A stretch of DNA of 64,000 nucleotides, from positions 1 to 64,000 of the forward strand of contig JAITSY010000019.1 of assembly GCA_031287415.1 (NCBI GenBank). Reading direction: 5' to 3'. The DNA comes from Candidatus Methanorbis basalitermitum (GTDB lineage Archaea > Halobacteriota > Methanomicrobia > Methanomicrobiales > Methanocorpusculaceae). The notes below the pieces were generated by a model. The model worked only from the letters and a program-made list of their open reading frames with translations. It ran no database searches and was not told where the DNA came from. The translations under genes and the position numbers were made by a program. Position 1 is the first letter of the stretch. Each line of letters starts with the position of its first letter. Shown piece after piece: positions 30,697 through 40,056 of this stretch.

Positions 30697-31881
30697 TTAC
30701 AATGTTTTGTGACGTTCCTCAATGGCATCCGCCATTGCACGGAGGGCAGAAATTGCATTCTCCTCCGGAAGACCTTTGATGTAGACCGGTTCAAGCATTT
30801 CGGCACCGAGAGGGCTGAGCATCTCTCCAAGATAATCGACGGCGTTGGTACCCCAGCCATAGGAACCGATGACGCCAAGGTGTTTAGCCTTGGGGCGGAT
30901 GGTGCGGATGAGGTAGGCGGTGTTGACTGCTACCGGGTGCGGGCCAAAAATCACAGTCGGGGTTGCCAAAATGATTGTTGCAGCGTCGACGACAGCACTG
31001 CCGAGAATACCGGTATCAGTTTCAAGCAGATTGTACTGCTGTACCGGGATTCCCCGCTGCACGAGGTCGTCGACGAGAAAGTTGGTCATGAATTTGGTAC
31101 TTCCGTGCATGGATACATAGGCAACGACGACAAGGTTCTGTGGTTTGTCGCTTGACCAGCGGCGGTAGAGGTCAATGATCTTTGCCGGCATGGAAAGCAC
31201 CGGCCCGTGGCCAGGGCAGATGAACTTGGGGGCAATCTCATCGATAAGCTTGAGATGATCCTGCACCGAGGATCGGAACGGCATCATGATTGCGGCATAG
31301 TACCGCTTTGCCGCTTCAAGGTAGGCAGAACTCTCGTCGTCCTGGAAGAGGGCCGAGGCAGCGTAATGAGTGCCAAGGAAATCGGTAGTGAAGAGTACTT
31401 TGTCTTCGACTACTTCGGTGAACATGGTGTCTGGCCAGTGAACCCATGGGGAAGGGTAAAATTTGAGGGTTTTATCGCCAAGGGAAAGGGTTTCGCGGTC
31501 GCCAATGATGATGAAGCGGTTCTCGGCCTCTTCGAAATGATGCATTACTGAAAGGAGACCTGCGCAGGTTTCATTGGTTACGATCTTAACTCCAGGATAC
31601 ACCTCAAGGAGCAGCGGCACAAGACCAGAGTGATCCTGCTCTGCGTGGTTGATAACGATATAGTCAAGTGAATGCTGCTCGAGGCGCATGAGGTTAGTTA
31701 TGAAGTCAGTTTCGTCGCTGGGTTTGCAGGTGTCTATCAATGCGGTTTTTTCGCTGCCTTTAATGAGGTAGGCGTTATAGCTGCTGCCCCAGGCAGTTGG
31801 CATGAGGGCATCAAAGTACCGAAGATCCCAGTCAATGGTCCCGACAGAGTAGACTCGGTCGGCAATCTCACGCGCTGCCAT
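30697..31881 (-). CDS. fprA: flavodiiron protein (F420H2 oxidase, FprA-like)
   Basis: HAEQDHSGLV metal motif, C-terminal flavodoxin domain VVAYVSMHGSTKFM. Confidence 0.92.
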   Translation of the reverse strand: MAAREIADRVYSVGTIDWDLRYFDALMPTAWGSSYNAYLIKGSEKTALIDTCKPSDETDFITNLMRLEQHSLDYIVINHAEQDHSGLVPLLLEVYPGVKIVTNETCAGLLSVMHHFEEAENRFIIIGDRETLSLGDKTLKFYPSPWVHWPDTMFTEVVEDKVLFTTDFLGTHYAASALFQDDESSAYLEAAKRYYAAIMMPFRSSVQDHLKLIDEIAPKFICPGHGPVLSMPAKIIDLYRRWSSDKPQNLVVVAYVSMHGSTKFMTNFLVDDLVQRGIPVQQYNLLETDTGILGSAVVDAATIILATPTVIFGPHPVAVNTAYLIRTIRPKAKHLGVIGSYGWGTNAVDYLGEMLSPLGAEMLEPVYIKGLPEENAISALRAMADAIEERHKTL

Positions 31882-31887
31882 TGACAG

Positions 31888-32043
31888 TTACACCATTTTG
31901 AACTGGCTTTTAGATACACCGCAGATGGGACATTTCCAAGTGTCTGGAAGGTCCTCAAACGGGGTACCAGAAGGGTACATGATGCCCGCTCCTTTTTCGG
32001 GGTCGTAAACATATCCACACATTGTACAGCGATATTTTTCCAT
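31888..32043 (-). CDS. rubredoxin (51 aa, below the ORF-track cutoff)
   Basis: Manual translation [51 protein letters not shown]. Confidence 0.95.
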   Translation of the reverse strand: MEKYRCTMCGYVYDPEKGAGIMYPSGTPFEDLPDTWKCPICGVSKSQFKMV

Positions 32044-32319
32044 TTGTGATTTTCTCCTTCCTTAATACTTAAGGCACAATAGTATTGGAAATCATGATTT
32101 ATATTTCATTGGGAGGGGATACCGAAGTTGGTACTTGCCTAAGTAAATATTTCCGGTATTTTCTGCTGCTTGCGATCAGGAACTGTTCATGGAAGGATGG
32201 GCCGAGGCAGCGCGGCTATTTATAACAGGCACACCAATAGAGATAGATTTGCAGGGTATGCATGGAGGAGAGCGCAAACCAAAAGATTCGCAGCATTATC
32301 TGCAAACATTTTTTTGATC

Positions 32320-32930
32320 GATATGCATTCATCGATGCTGTTACCGTTCCTGCCGCTGCTGACTGCGCAGACGGACCTTTCGCACTTCGGTATGGGGCTG
32401 ATTGTAACTGAGGTGTAACGTAACCTCGTCGGTGCTGCAGTCTTTTATCGAACCGGTATGGAGATCGGACAAGTGTGCCGCTGTGCCTGGCGATCGGTAG
32501 CGTGGGCATCGATCTCACAGCAGTTTCCGAGAACTATCTTCGTTTGCTGTTTTCTGCGGTGGGAGCAAGTATTGGCCATGCTCTATTCCACCCAACGACG
32601 ATGGATATATATATATATATTCAGCTAAGTCCGTCCGGAAAGTAGGGTATAATATAACACTACGAAATTATCAGTTTGAATGGGAACTGTTCTTCAAATC
32701 TGAAATATAACAGTCAATGTCAATAGAGATCGAAAAAAGATACACATTATCACTAAAACCGATAAATCCATAAGAGGATCTGATACAACGAGTGGAAGCA
32801 TCGGTTATGCGATTGGGTCAATGCTGACAGGTATCCGGATTTATGGCCGGAGGTTTTCCGGCGGCTACATGGCTGATGATTCCGAGTATTGTGGGGGAGG
32901 CATGGATGCACAAGAACAACCAGCGGTTCT
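32320..32930 (+). pseudogene. Decayed fosmidomycin-resistance-like MFS transporter, interrupted by a family A repeat
   Basis: MLLPFLPLLTAQTDLSHFGMGLIVTEV / SVLQSF / VGASIGHALFHPTT in shifting frames before, and SGSIGYAIGSMLTG after, the repeat at 32663-32771. Confidence 0.6.
32663..32771 (-). mobile_element. Family A copy 7, inside decayed MFS gene
   Basis: gaaattatcagtttgaatgggaactgttcttcaaatctgaaatataacagtc...cactaaaaccgataaatcc. Confidence 0.8.
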
Positions 32931-33094
32931 GGCAGTGAATTTATCGGTGGTTGGCCCAGATCCAAAACCACAGAATGCACAATAACGATGGCTTGAGTCC
33001 ATGGTACGGCGGATTCGCGAACAATCCTGTTGTCTGCGATAGCAGGGAAACGGGGCTTACTTCGTTGCTTGTGCAAGTCGTGCAGGTTTCCTCC

Positions 33095-33280
33095 ATAAGA
33101 CTAACAAGGCAGCGGATTTTCGCCTGCCGTATCAAGCAGGCGGGACAGCGGCAGCACGTCACGAACCGGTGTACCGAGACAGCTTCGCGGTGCAACTCGC
33201 GGAACGTGGAAGCACGGCACGGGGTGCAAGCTGTGAGGTGCAACTCCGCTACCTCTCAGGGCTCAGAGCCTTTGGCTTTA
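33095..33280 (-). repeat. Family D long GC-rich repeat
   Basis: Reverse complement shares gtgcttccacgttccgcgagttgcac...gctgtctcg...ggcaggcgaaaatccgctgcctt with 54590-54745. Confidence 0.65.
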
Positions 33281-33327
33281 ACAGCGAATCCTGTATCTAT
33301 AAACCGGACGCATGCCAACATACTCCT

Positions 33328-33975
33328 ATGCACCACGTGGATATCCAGATGGAGGCCGAGATCTACGGCGCCAATAACCGTCTCGCCGAGCACAACGCAG
33401 AACACTTCAAAATTCACGGGGTTCGCGCTTTCGATCTCCTTGGAGCCATCGGTTCAGGCAAGACCTCGCTGATAGAAAAAGCCGTACCAGATCTTCAAAA
33501 CCGCACTCTCAGAACCGCCGCAATTGTGGGCGACGTCTACGGCGACGACGACTTTCAGAGAATCATCGGGACCGGAATCTCTGCCTTCAACGCAAACACC
33601 GGAAAGGAGTGTCATCTCGACGCCAATCTCGTCCATCACGCGCTTGACCACCTGAACCTCGATGACATTGACATTGTCTTCATCGAAAATGTCGGGAACA
33701 TGGTCTGTACCACAGACTTCAAACTCGGTGCAGAGAAGCGTATCGTTGTCATATCCACCACAGAGGGCGATGACGTGGTCAACAAGCACCCGATGATCTT
33801 CCGCGACTGCCAGATTGCAGTCATCAATAAAGTAGATCTCGCTGAAGCTGTGGGCTGCAGCATCGACCGCATGATCACTGACATCAAGCGCTACAACCCT
33901 GAAATGGTCATTCTCAAAACCAACCTCCGGAAAGGCGAGGGTGTGAAGGAAGTTGTCGATGCGATCCTTGCCTGA
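33328..33975 (+). CDS. hypB: hydrogenase nickel incorporation GTPase
   Basis: FDLLGAIGSGKTSLIEK, IFIENVGNMVC, INKVDLAEA; start ATG at MHHVDIQ. Confidence 0.94.
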   Translation: MHHVDIQMEAEIYGANNRLAEHNAEHFKIHGVRAFDLLGAIGSGKTSLIEKAVPDLQNRTLRTAAIVGDVYGDDDFQRIIGTGISAFNANTGKECHLDANLVHHALDHLNLDDIDIVFIENVGNMVCTTDFKLGAEKRIVVISTTEGDDVVNKHPMIFRDCQIAVINKVDLAEAVGCSIDRMITDIKRYNPEMVILKTNLRKGEGVKEVVDAILA

Positions 33976-34149
33976 TGGCATGAAAATCACTCCCTCAACC
34001 CACAAAGATAAATACCTGCATCTCCTATGTATAAAGAACTCTGGAAAAAACTGAAATGACACGGATTTTTTTTGTGATCCGGACATCCGTCCGCAAGCTT
34101 ATGTTTCGGGCGTTCACTCAGAGAAACAAACTATAGGAGATATTCATTC

Positions 34150-34527
34150 ATGCTTTGGCAAGGAAGATCAGTAAGAAAGTCCACCGGTGGCCGTTATCAC
34201 GCAAACCGCGGCAAAAAGCGGTTTGAGATTGGCAGATACCCGGCCGATACCATCGTTGGAGAAACCCGGGTACGGACTATTAGAGTGACCGGCGGCAACA
34301 CGAAGGTTCGTGCACTCCGTTGTGAGTACGCAAACGTCAGCGACAGAAAGACCGGAAAGATCCAGATGACCAGGATCTATTCTGTCGCAGAGAATGCAGC
34401 AAACCCGAACTACGTTCGCCGGAATCTGATGACCAAGGGTGCAATCATTGCGACCGAACTTGGCAAAGCCCGCATCGTCAGTCGCCCGGGTCAGGATGGT
34501 GTAATCAACGCTGTTCTGATAGAATAA
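34150..34527 (+). CDS. 30S ribosomal protein S8e
   Basis: MLWQGRSVRKSTGGRYHANRGKKRFEIGR...NPNYVRRNLMTKGAII. Confidence 0.95.
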   Translation: MLWQGRSVRKSTGGRYHANRGKKRFEIGRYPADTIVGETRVRTIRVTGGNTKVRALRCEYANVSDRKTGKIQMTRIYSVAENAANPNYVRRNLMTKGAIIATELGKARIVSRPGQDGVINAVLIE

Positions 34528-34531
34528 ACAA

Positions 34532-34662
34532 AATATTTTTCCGATTTACCAATTTTAGTGATAAAATATAAACAGCTCTCCGATCTCTATTGATATAGAC
34601 AGTTATATTTCAGATTTGAAGAACAGTTCCCATTCAAACAGATAATTCCGAATATTTTTCCG
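34532..34662 (+). mobile_element. Family A copy 8 with perfect 12-bp direct repeats (aatatttttccg)
   Basis: Direct repeats at 34532-34543 and 34651-34662 flank a ~107-bp unit. Confidence 0.85.
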
Positions 34663-34720
34663 TCATCTTTCATTCGTAGAAAAAATATACTTATTTGTAT
34701 CAGCGCCAAATATCTGATAC

Positions 34721-35143
34721 ATGAGGAAAGTGTCCTATCAATTCCCAAATCGCTGTGATATTGAATTTGAAGCAGACGTCACATTTCCGACATTTCTCGA
34801 TGCCATGGTGTCGCTTGCCGACAGGCAGAACAACTTCAGAACCGCTGCAGGCCCTACCAAGTGCGAAATATCCATTTTTTTCGCCCATGATCATTTGGGT
34901 TTTGAAAAGGTAACCCCTGGCGCAGACATCAGCAAAACCACCACCGAGGCTGCTGACATTCTCGTAACGCTCACTGACACACTTCTGAAAGCATCAGGCA
35001 ACGTCCCCTTAAACGATCACCGGTTTATGATCCGCACTCCGGAAAAAGGCGATAGGACTGAGATCTTCATCACCAAATCCCCCATGATCAAGGGCTTTGA
35101 TGCAATGGACATGAAGATGATGATTCTTGGGGCACTTGCGTGA
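34721..35143 (+). CDS. hypothetical protein
   Basis: Intact 140 aa ORF overlapping the start of the DUF2240-like ORF by 4 nt. Confidence 0.7.
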   Translation: MRKVSYQFPNRCDIEFEADVTFPTFLDAMVSLADRQNNFRTAAGPTKCEISIFFAHDHLGFEKVTPGADISKTTTEAADILVTLTDTLLKASGNVPLNDHRFMIRTPEKGDRTEIFITKSPMIKGFDAMDMKMMILGALA

Positions 35144-35613
35144 ACGAGCTGGAAACAACCACCGCAGCACCTTTCAAGCACAGCAGAAAAGACCGGCTCA
35201 GCAAGATGGAACTTGTGTTCTACTATGTGCAGGACAAGCGATGGATGAGTCAGGATCATGCAAAAAAATTGATTGAACTTGCCACAAAGCGTGGCCTTCT
35301 GAGAAAAGAAGGAGAAGAAAACAGCTATCGTCATGCTGCATCGCTCGCCAGTGTAACCATTCCTTTAGGATTTCGCCCCAGTGATGAAATCTTTGCCGAG
35401 ACTGAAGCGGAAAAAGATCCCATTGAGGCGCTGCTCGAAGACGTTGCTACAACAACCGGCAAACCCAAGAGAGAGCTCGCTGCAGAACTCCAGGAGATCT
35501 CGGGACACTTTGACAATCTGTTGGAACCTGCGGCGGCTGCCACCCTTCTTGCAAAAAAATACCGCATCAACTACAAGCCTGCTCTTCGCGAAGCACTGCA
35601 GGGACGACAGTAA
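35140..35613 (+). CDS. DUF2240-like archaeal protein
   Basis: YYVQDKRWMSQDHAKKLIELATKRGLLRKEGE... DUF2240-like sequence. Confidence 0.7.
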   Translation: MNELETTTAAPFKHSRKDRLSKMELVFYYVQDKRWMSQDHAKKLIELATKRGLLRKEGEENSYRHAASLASVTIPLGFRPSDEIFAETEAEKDPIEALLEDVATTTGKPKRELAAELQEISGHFDNLLEPAAAATLLAKKYRINYKPALREALQGRQ

Positions 35614-35620
35614 CTGCTTT

Positions 35621-35670
35621 AGTTGCATGACAACGGAACCCGCTGCACACCTCTATCAGAGGCATGCAGC
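35621..35670 (+). repeat. Family C REP-like repeat
   Basis: agttgcatgacaacggaacccgctgcacacctctatcagaggcatgcagc. Confidence 0.7.
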
Positions 35671-35717
35671 TTTTGAAACGTTAGGACGAAGAGAAAAAGT
35701 ACTGGAGAGAGAGGGAT

Positions 35718-36122
35718 TTACTCTACTGAGGCTGCCACTTCTGCAGGGGCCATGATCTCTGTGATCGGCTTTTCACCGTAAATGGAGATTTTGGCATTTA
35801 CCTGAACAAAATCTGCGGCGATCTCGTTGCCGCGCTGGCCCTTACGTTCTCTCTGACCGTTGTGTTTTGCGTGGAAACCAAACCCATCGGAAAGGAGAAG
35901 GTTTCTTCTACCGTTGCCCGGAAGGTCCGGACGTGCTGGAGTTCCTGCTTTGTCCGAACCACCAGTAATAATAATCTTGTAACCATTCAGACCAAACGGG
36001 GAGCCGTCAACCTCAGTGCCAATCTTCTTTCCAAGAAGAGCACCTGCAGCTGCCCCCGTGGCAGCTATTTTGTACGAGAGACCGGTTTTCGGGTCTGACA
36101 GTACGACCTTAAAGTCTACCAT
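35718..36122 (-). CDS. 30S ribosomal protein S6e
   Basis: MVDFKVVLSDPKTGLSYKI...GGSDKAGTPARPDLPGNGRRNLLLSDG. Confidence 0.94.
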   Translation of the reverse strand: MVDFKVVLSDPKTGLSYKIAATGAAAGALLGKKIGTEVDGSPFGLNGYKIIITGGSDKAGTPARPDLPGNGRRNLLLSDGFGFHAKHNGQRERKGQRGNEIAADFVQVNAKISIYGEKPITEIMAPAEVAASVE

Positions 36123-36192
36123 TGTATAAGCACATCTCCTCGATATCAAAGGATGCCGAAGTACCTATATAGTTAGTCTCTTCCCATTTATA

Positions 36193-37968
36193 CTACTTCC
36201 CCCAAAAGGGCTTGCTCCTGCGGAAGATATGCGCATACTCTTCCAGCGCCTCCTGCGTGCCTGCGTTTAAATGAGATAGCATCTCTGTCTCCAGAATCTT
36301 CACATGCCGTTCAGGCACGGCAACATAGAGCGTATCGCCGGCATCGATTTGCCTCCCGATGATGACGTCGTCAATGGAAACCGCAACCTCGGCCCCCTCC
36401 TTTGCCTCCTGAATGGTTTCTTTGTTCAGCTTGATCTGCTTGATCTCGCCAATCACTTTGCCGTCGCGCGTTGCAACGCCCACGTGCGGTCGGAGAATAC
36501 CGCCCAAAATTCTCACGCCCACAACTGCCGGACCACTCTGGCGGAACACGCAGCCCGGGAGGATAGAAAACTTTGCCGGAAGGATAACGGTCTCAAACTG
36601 CCTTGTTTCCCGTGCACGGGTCAACTCGCCGCACCAGCCAATGTAATCATCAATGAGCTTATAGATGACGCGATTGGAAAAGATCTTCACATCAACCTCT
36701 CTGTCACGGATCATAGCTTCCGCATCCGGCAGCAAAGGAACGTTGAAGCAAAGCACCGTCTTGTACAGCTCATCTCTCATCACGCTGATCTCAATTAAGT
36801 CGCGGCGGCTGACCGGGCCAACTTCAGCACGCATGATCGGGATCTTCTTCCCCTCAAGTTCCTTTGAAAGTGCTTCAAGGGCACCGATCGTGTCTGCGCG
36901 GACAGTTATGCCTCTCTCAGAAAGCATCACATTGATCTCCTGCATCTCCTCCTCGATTTTAGCGAACGTCTCATCGCGATTACCGCGAATCACCCGGATG
37001 GGAGATCCGGCAATGATATTTTCCAGATTCGGCGCAGTGATCTTCACGCCGGCGGCCGCTGTCACAGATCTGGCGCGACGGAACTGATCCTCGATCAAGA
37101 TCTCCTTCATCGGCCTGGGCTGCAGAAGCGCCCGGACCTTTGTGGCAACCGGGCCGTCCTCTCCTGCAATTGCAATCTCATCGCCAACACAAATGATGCC
37201 GTCGTAAAGGATCACATCCAGCGTGGTTCCCATACCCTTCTCTTCCTTGACCTCAAGCACCGTACCTATGCCAGGGCCATCGGCCGTGGTTTTAAGGTCC
37301 CGGGTTAAAAACCGTTGTGCGAGACCGATCATCACCATCAGCAGATCGCCGATGCCTTCGCCGGTCATGCTGCTGACTGGAACGATCACCAGATTGTGCT
37401 GAAAATCCTTCACGCGATCGAATCGCTCAGAGTTGAATCCCATCTCGGCAAGTTTTCCAACCAGCTCGTACACACGGTTTTCGCACTCGGTCTGCACACG
37501 TTCGTTCTGGCTCTTGTATGACTGCAGAAACGAGGCATTTTCCACCGATCGCCAGCCAGGGATGCGATCGATCTTCGTTGCCGCAATAACGAACGGCGTC
37601 TTGCAGTTCCGCAGAATCTGGAGGGCTTCCACCGTCTGTTGCTTGAAGCCTTCGTTGACATCAACCACAAGAATGGCAATATCAGCAAGTGCACCACCGC
37701 GGGCGCGGAGTGTGGTAAATGCGTGGTGCCCCGGCGTGTCGATGAAGAGAAGACCGGGGATCTTTGTCTTCAGTCTCCCTAAATCACCGCTCATATTCAT
37801 AATCGAATCAATGGGGATCATCGTCGCGCCGATATGCTGGGTAATTGCTCCTGCTTCTCCTGCGGCAACACGCGACCCGCGAATCCAATCAAGAAGCGAT
37901 GTCTTCCCATGATCCACGTGACCCAGTACACAGACAATAGGGGTACGGATGTGTTGTTCATCTTCCAT
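36193..37968 (-). CDS. infB: translation initiation factor aIF-2 / IF5B
   Basis: TPIVCVLGHVDHGKTSLLDWIRG GTPase motif; start set to MEDEQHIRTP. Confidence 0.93.
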   Translation of the reverse strand: MEDEQHIRTPIVCVLGHVDHGKTSLLDWIRGSRVAAGEAGAITQHIGATMIPIDSIMNMSGDLGRLKTKIPGLLFIDTPGHHAFTTLRARGGALADIAILVVDVNEGFKQQTVEALQILRNCKTPFVIAATKIDRIPGWRSVENASFLQSYKSQNERVQTECENRVYELVGKLAEMGFNSERFDRVKDFQHNLVIVPVSSMTGEGIGDLLMVMIGLAQRFLTRDLKTTADGPGIGTVLEVKEEKGMGTTLDVILYDGIICVGDEIAIAGEDGPVATKVRALLQPRPMKEILIEDQFRRARSVTAAAGVKITAPNLENIIAGSPIRVIRGNRDETFAKIEEEMQEINVMLSERGITVRADTIGALEALSKELEGKKIPIMRAEVGPVSRRDLIEISVMRDELYKTVLCFNVPLLPDAEAMIRDREVDVKIFSNRVIYKLIDDYIGWCGELTRARETRQFETVILPAKFSILPGCVFRQSGPAVVGVRILGGILRPHVGVATRDGKVIGEIKQIKLNKETIQEAKEGAEVAVSIDDVIIGRQIDAGDTLYVAVPERHVKILETEMLSHLNAGTQEALEEYAHIFRRSKPFWGK

Positions 37969-38160
37969 TTTTCCCTCACACTCTGTATTTGCAAAACAGA
38001 GATCAAAACTACTTAAATATAGGTCATGGACAGTAATAAACGTGAATGGCAGTCCAGCCCCTCTACTAAAGGATATGTTAATATTTGGGAACACCCTATG
38101 TAGTAGAGTGTTTCTCACGGCAGTGTGAAACCGGATCTTTTCCAGATATACTGGATTTCA

Positions 38161-38234
38161 GGCTAAGGTAGGGTAGCTGGACATCCTATAGGACTGTGGA
38201 TCCTTTGACCCGGGTTCGAGTCCCGGCCTTGGCC
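38161..38234 (+). tRNA. tRNA-His(GTG) with encoded G-1
   Basis: G(-1):C73, acceptor GCTAAGG/CCTTGGC, anticodon loop CTGTGGA, T-arm CCGGGTTCGAGTCCCGG; U27-U43 mismatch in the anticodon stem. Confidence 0.85.
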
Positions 38235-38264
38235 CTTTCGCATGTTTAGAGTTGGCAGTATTAG

Positions 38265-38590
38265 CATTCCTGACTTTCGCAGGAGAGATTGCCGATCATC
38301 CACTTCAGTGTCCAGTATTTTATCCCATGCACAATATCCATCAGTTCTCTGCCGCTCTCGGTAAGCGTTGGACTCGGATTTTACCGGCACGACGTTTGTA
38401 TCAACGCTTTTTGACACCATCCCATCGATTTCCAGCTCTCGTGCAACCTCTCGGAAAGATCCTTTGCCGTAATCTCCGGCAACCGATCCTTTAGCTCAAA
38501 AAATCTGCGGGTATAGTTTTTTCCCCTTAAACAGCTCTAAAATCATCAGCAATGTCCATTTCTTTGTCAGATAGTTGACAGTGAGATTCA
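38265..38590 (-). pseudogene. Frameshifted HxlR-family winged-helix regulator
   Basis: Three frames read in order: LTKKWTLLMILELFKGKK / YRRFFELKDRLPEITAKDLSERLHE / LEIDGMVSKSVDTNVVPVK / LTESGRELMDIVHGIKYWTLKWMIGNLS. Confidence 0.75.
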
Positions 38591-38870
38591 CGGTGCAGAA
38601 CATATATAGACCGGAATGTATGAAGGCCATCTGTATCTATTTTTGTATCAGTTCCCTGCCGCACAAAAAAGAGAATAGTGCATCCCTTTCACAGGAAAAC
38701 ACAGCTTTTGACAGATTCATCACCCCTGATACCAGTATACAGTTTCTTTGTTGTCGGGGTTGCAGCCCGACCATGCAGGACGACGTCGGCGCTACGCCTA
38801 ACTCTTGACAGAGGGAACCGTGGCGTTCGGTCCATCATTGAACGCAAGGGATTTCGACGTGTTCGAGATG

Positions 38871-38980
38871 AGTTGTATGGTAGCGGAACCTGCTGGGTCA
38901 TGCAATGACTGCAAACGGACCCCGCTTGCAACCTGCCGCCGACCGCGTCGGCGTAACCTCTCTTTTTGAGGCATTCCAGC
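38871..38980 (+). repeat. Family C REP-like repeat
   Basis: agttgtatggtagcggaacctgctgg...gtcggcgtaacctctctttttgaggcattccagc. Confidence 0.6.
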
Positions 38981-39167
38981 ACCTGCTGAAACACGGCGTT
39001 CGCAACGAAAATTTCATGGAAAAAACAGCCTTTGCCAGGCAGATGACGCCAAAGAACACGACCCATCACATTTCACGGATATAAGATCTCCCATTTTCTC
39101 AACAGAACACCCAACACATACAGTAAAGAACTCAGCCGCAAACATACCTAAGAAACGAGGAAGCGAA

Positions 39168-40049
39168 GTGCGCTATCACTACAACAAGAATACCGTCTAC
39201 ATCCGGGGGAAGTTTCGGGCGGCAAGTACTGGCGTTGACGGCGGGCTGAGAACTATCTCAACCATCCTCAACCGTACCGTCCCTATTGGTTTTAACCACG
39301 CGGATCCATCTGGCTATATCCGGAAACTACTCGTGCAAAAAGTATACGGAACCGACGCCTTTGGCCTCTTAACGGCGGTATGCATGCAGCATCTCTGCGT
39401 TCTTCAGTACGACTACATCACCGTCTTTGTAACCGCAGGTGTCTCCAACCAAAATCCTGATCCTGCTAGGCAGCACACCATCAACATTATCGTCACCTCA
39501 GACGAAAGTCTCTCGGATGCGGCAACCCTTGAAACCATCATGACAACAACCGAGGCAAAAATTCATGCCCTCCGCAACCTCGGCCGCGATTTCACCGGCA
39601 CCACCTCCGATGCAGTGGTGGTAGCCGCAGTCCCTGAAGATGTGCCCAGGCATACCTGCGCCGGAACCCTCACCGAAACTGGACGGCGGGTGTATGATGC
39701 GGTGCTTACCGGCGTTGCGGCAGCTCTTGATCGCCACGAAGGCCGGATCTCTCGGACACAACCGTCATACTTCATCTATTCCCACTATGGCGAAAATCAT
39801 TGGGTGGAATGGCAGAAGAACGGCTGCCCCTACTATCCCTGCCACTTCAAAGACCAGGTCTGCGATTTCTGCTACTGCCCATTCTACCCCTGTTACGACA
39901 CCGAACTTGGAGAATTTGCGACTAGTTCGTCCGGCGGAAAGGTGTGGGCCTGTACCAGCTGTCTGCTTCTCCACAAACTGGAAGCAACAGCGTATCTGAA
40001 GGCACATCCCGATGCAACGCTTGAAGAACTGAAACAACAGCGGATGTAA
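39168..40049 (+). CDS. CbiZ/CobZ-type adenosylcobinamide amidohydrolase with C-terminal Cys-rich domain
   Basis: FVTAGVSNQNPD, GTTSDAVVVAA motifs; CPYYPCHFKDQVCDFCYCPFYPC...WACTSC tail. Confidence 0.8.
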   Translation: MRYHYNKNTVYIRGKFRAASTGVDGGLRTISTILNRTVPIGFNHADPSGYIRKLLVQKVYGTDAFGLLTAVCMQHLCVLQYDYITVFVTAGVSNQNPDPARQHTINIIVTSDESLSDAATLETIMTTTEAKIHALRNLGRDFTGTTSDAVVVAAVPEDVPRHTCAGTLTETGRRVYDAVLTGVAAALDRHEGRISRTQPSYFIYSHYGENHWVEWQKNGCPYYPCHFKDQVCDFCYCPFYPCYDTELGEFATSSSGGKVWACTSCLLLHKLEATAYLKAHPDATLEELKQQRM

Positions 40050-40056
40050 CCACCCC

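Noticed and set aside
32603-32621. atatatatatata run as a microsatellite of interest
   Set aside because: Short AT dinucleotide tract in a decayed region; no evidence of function.
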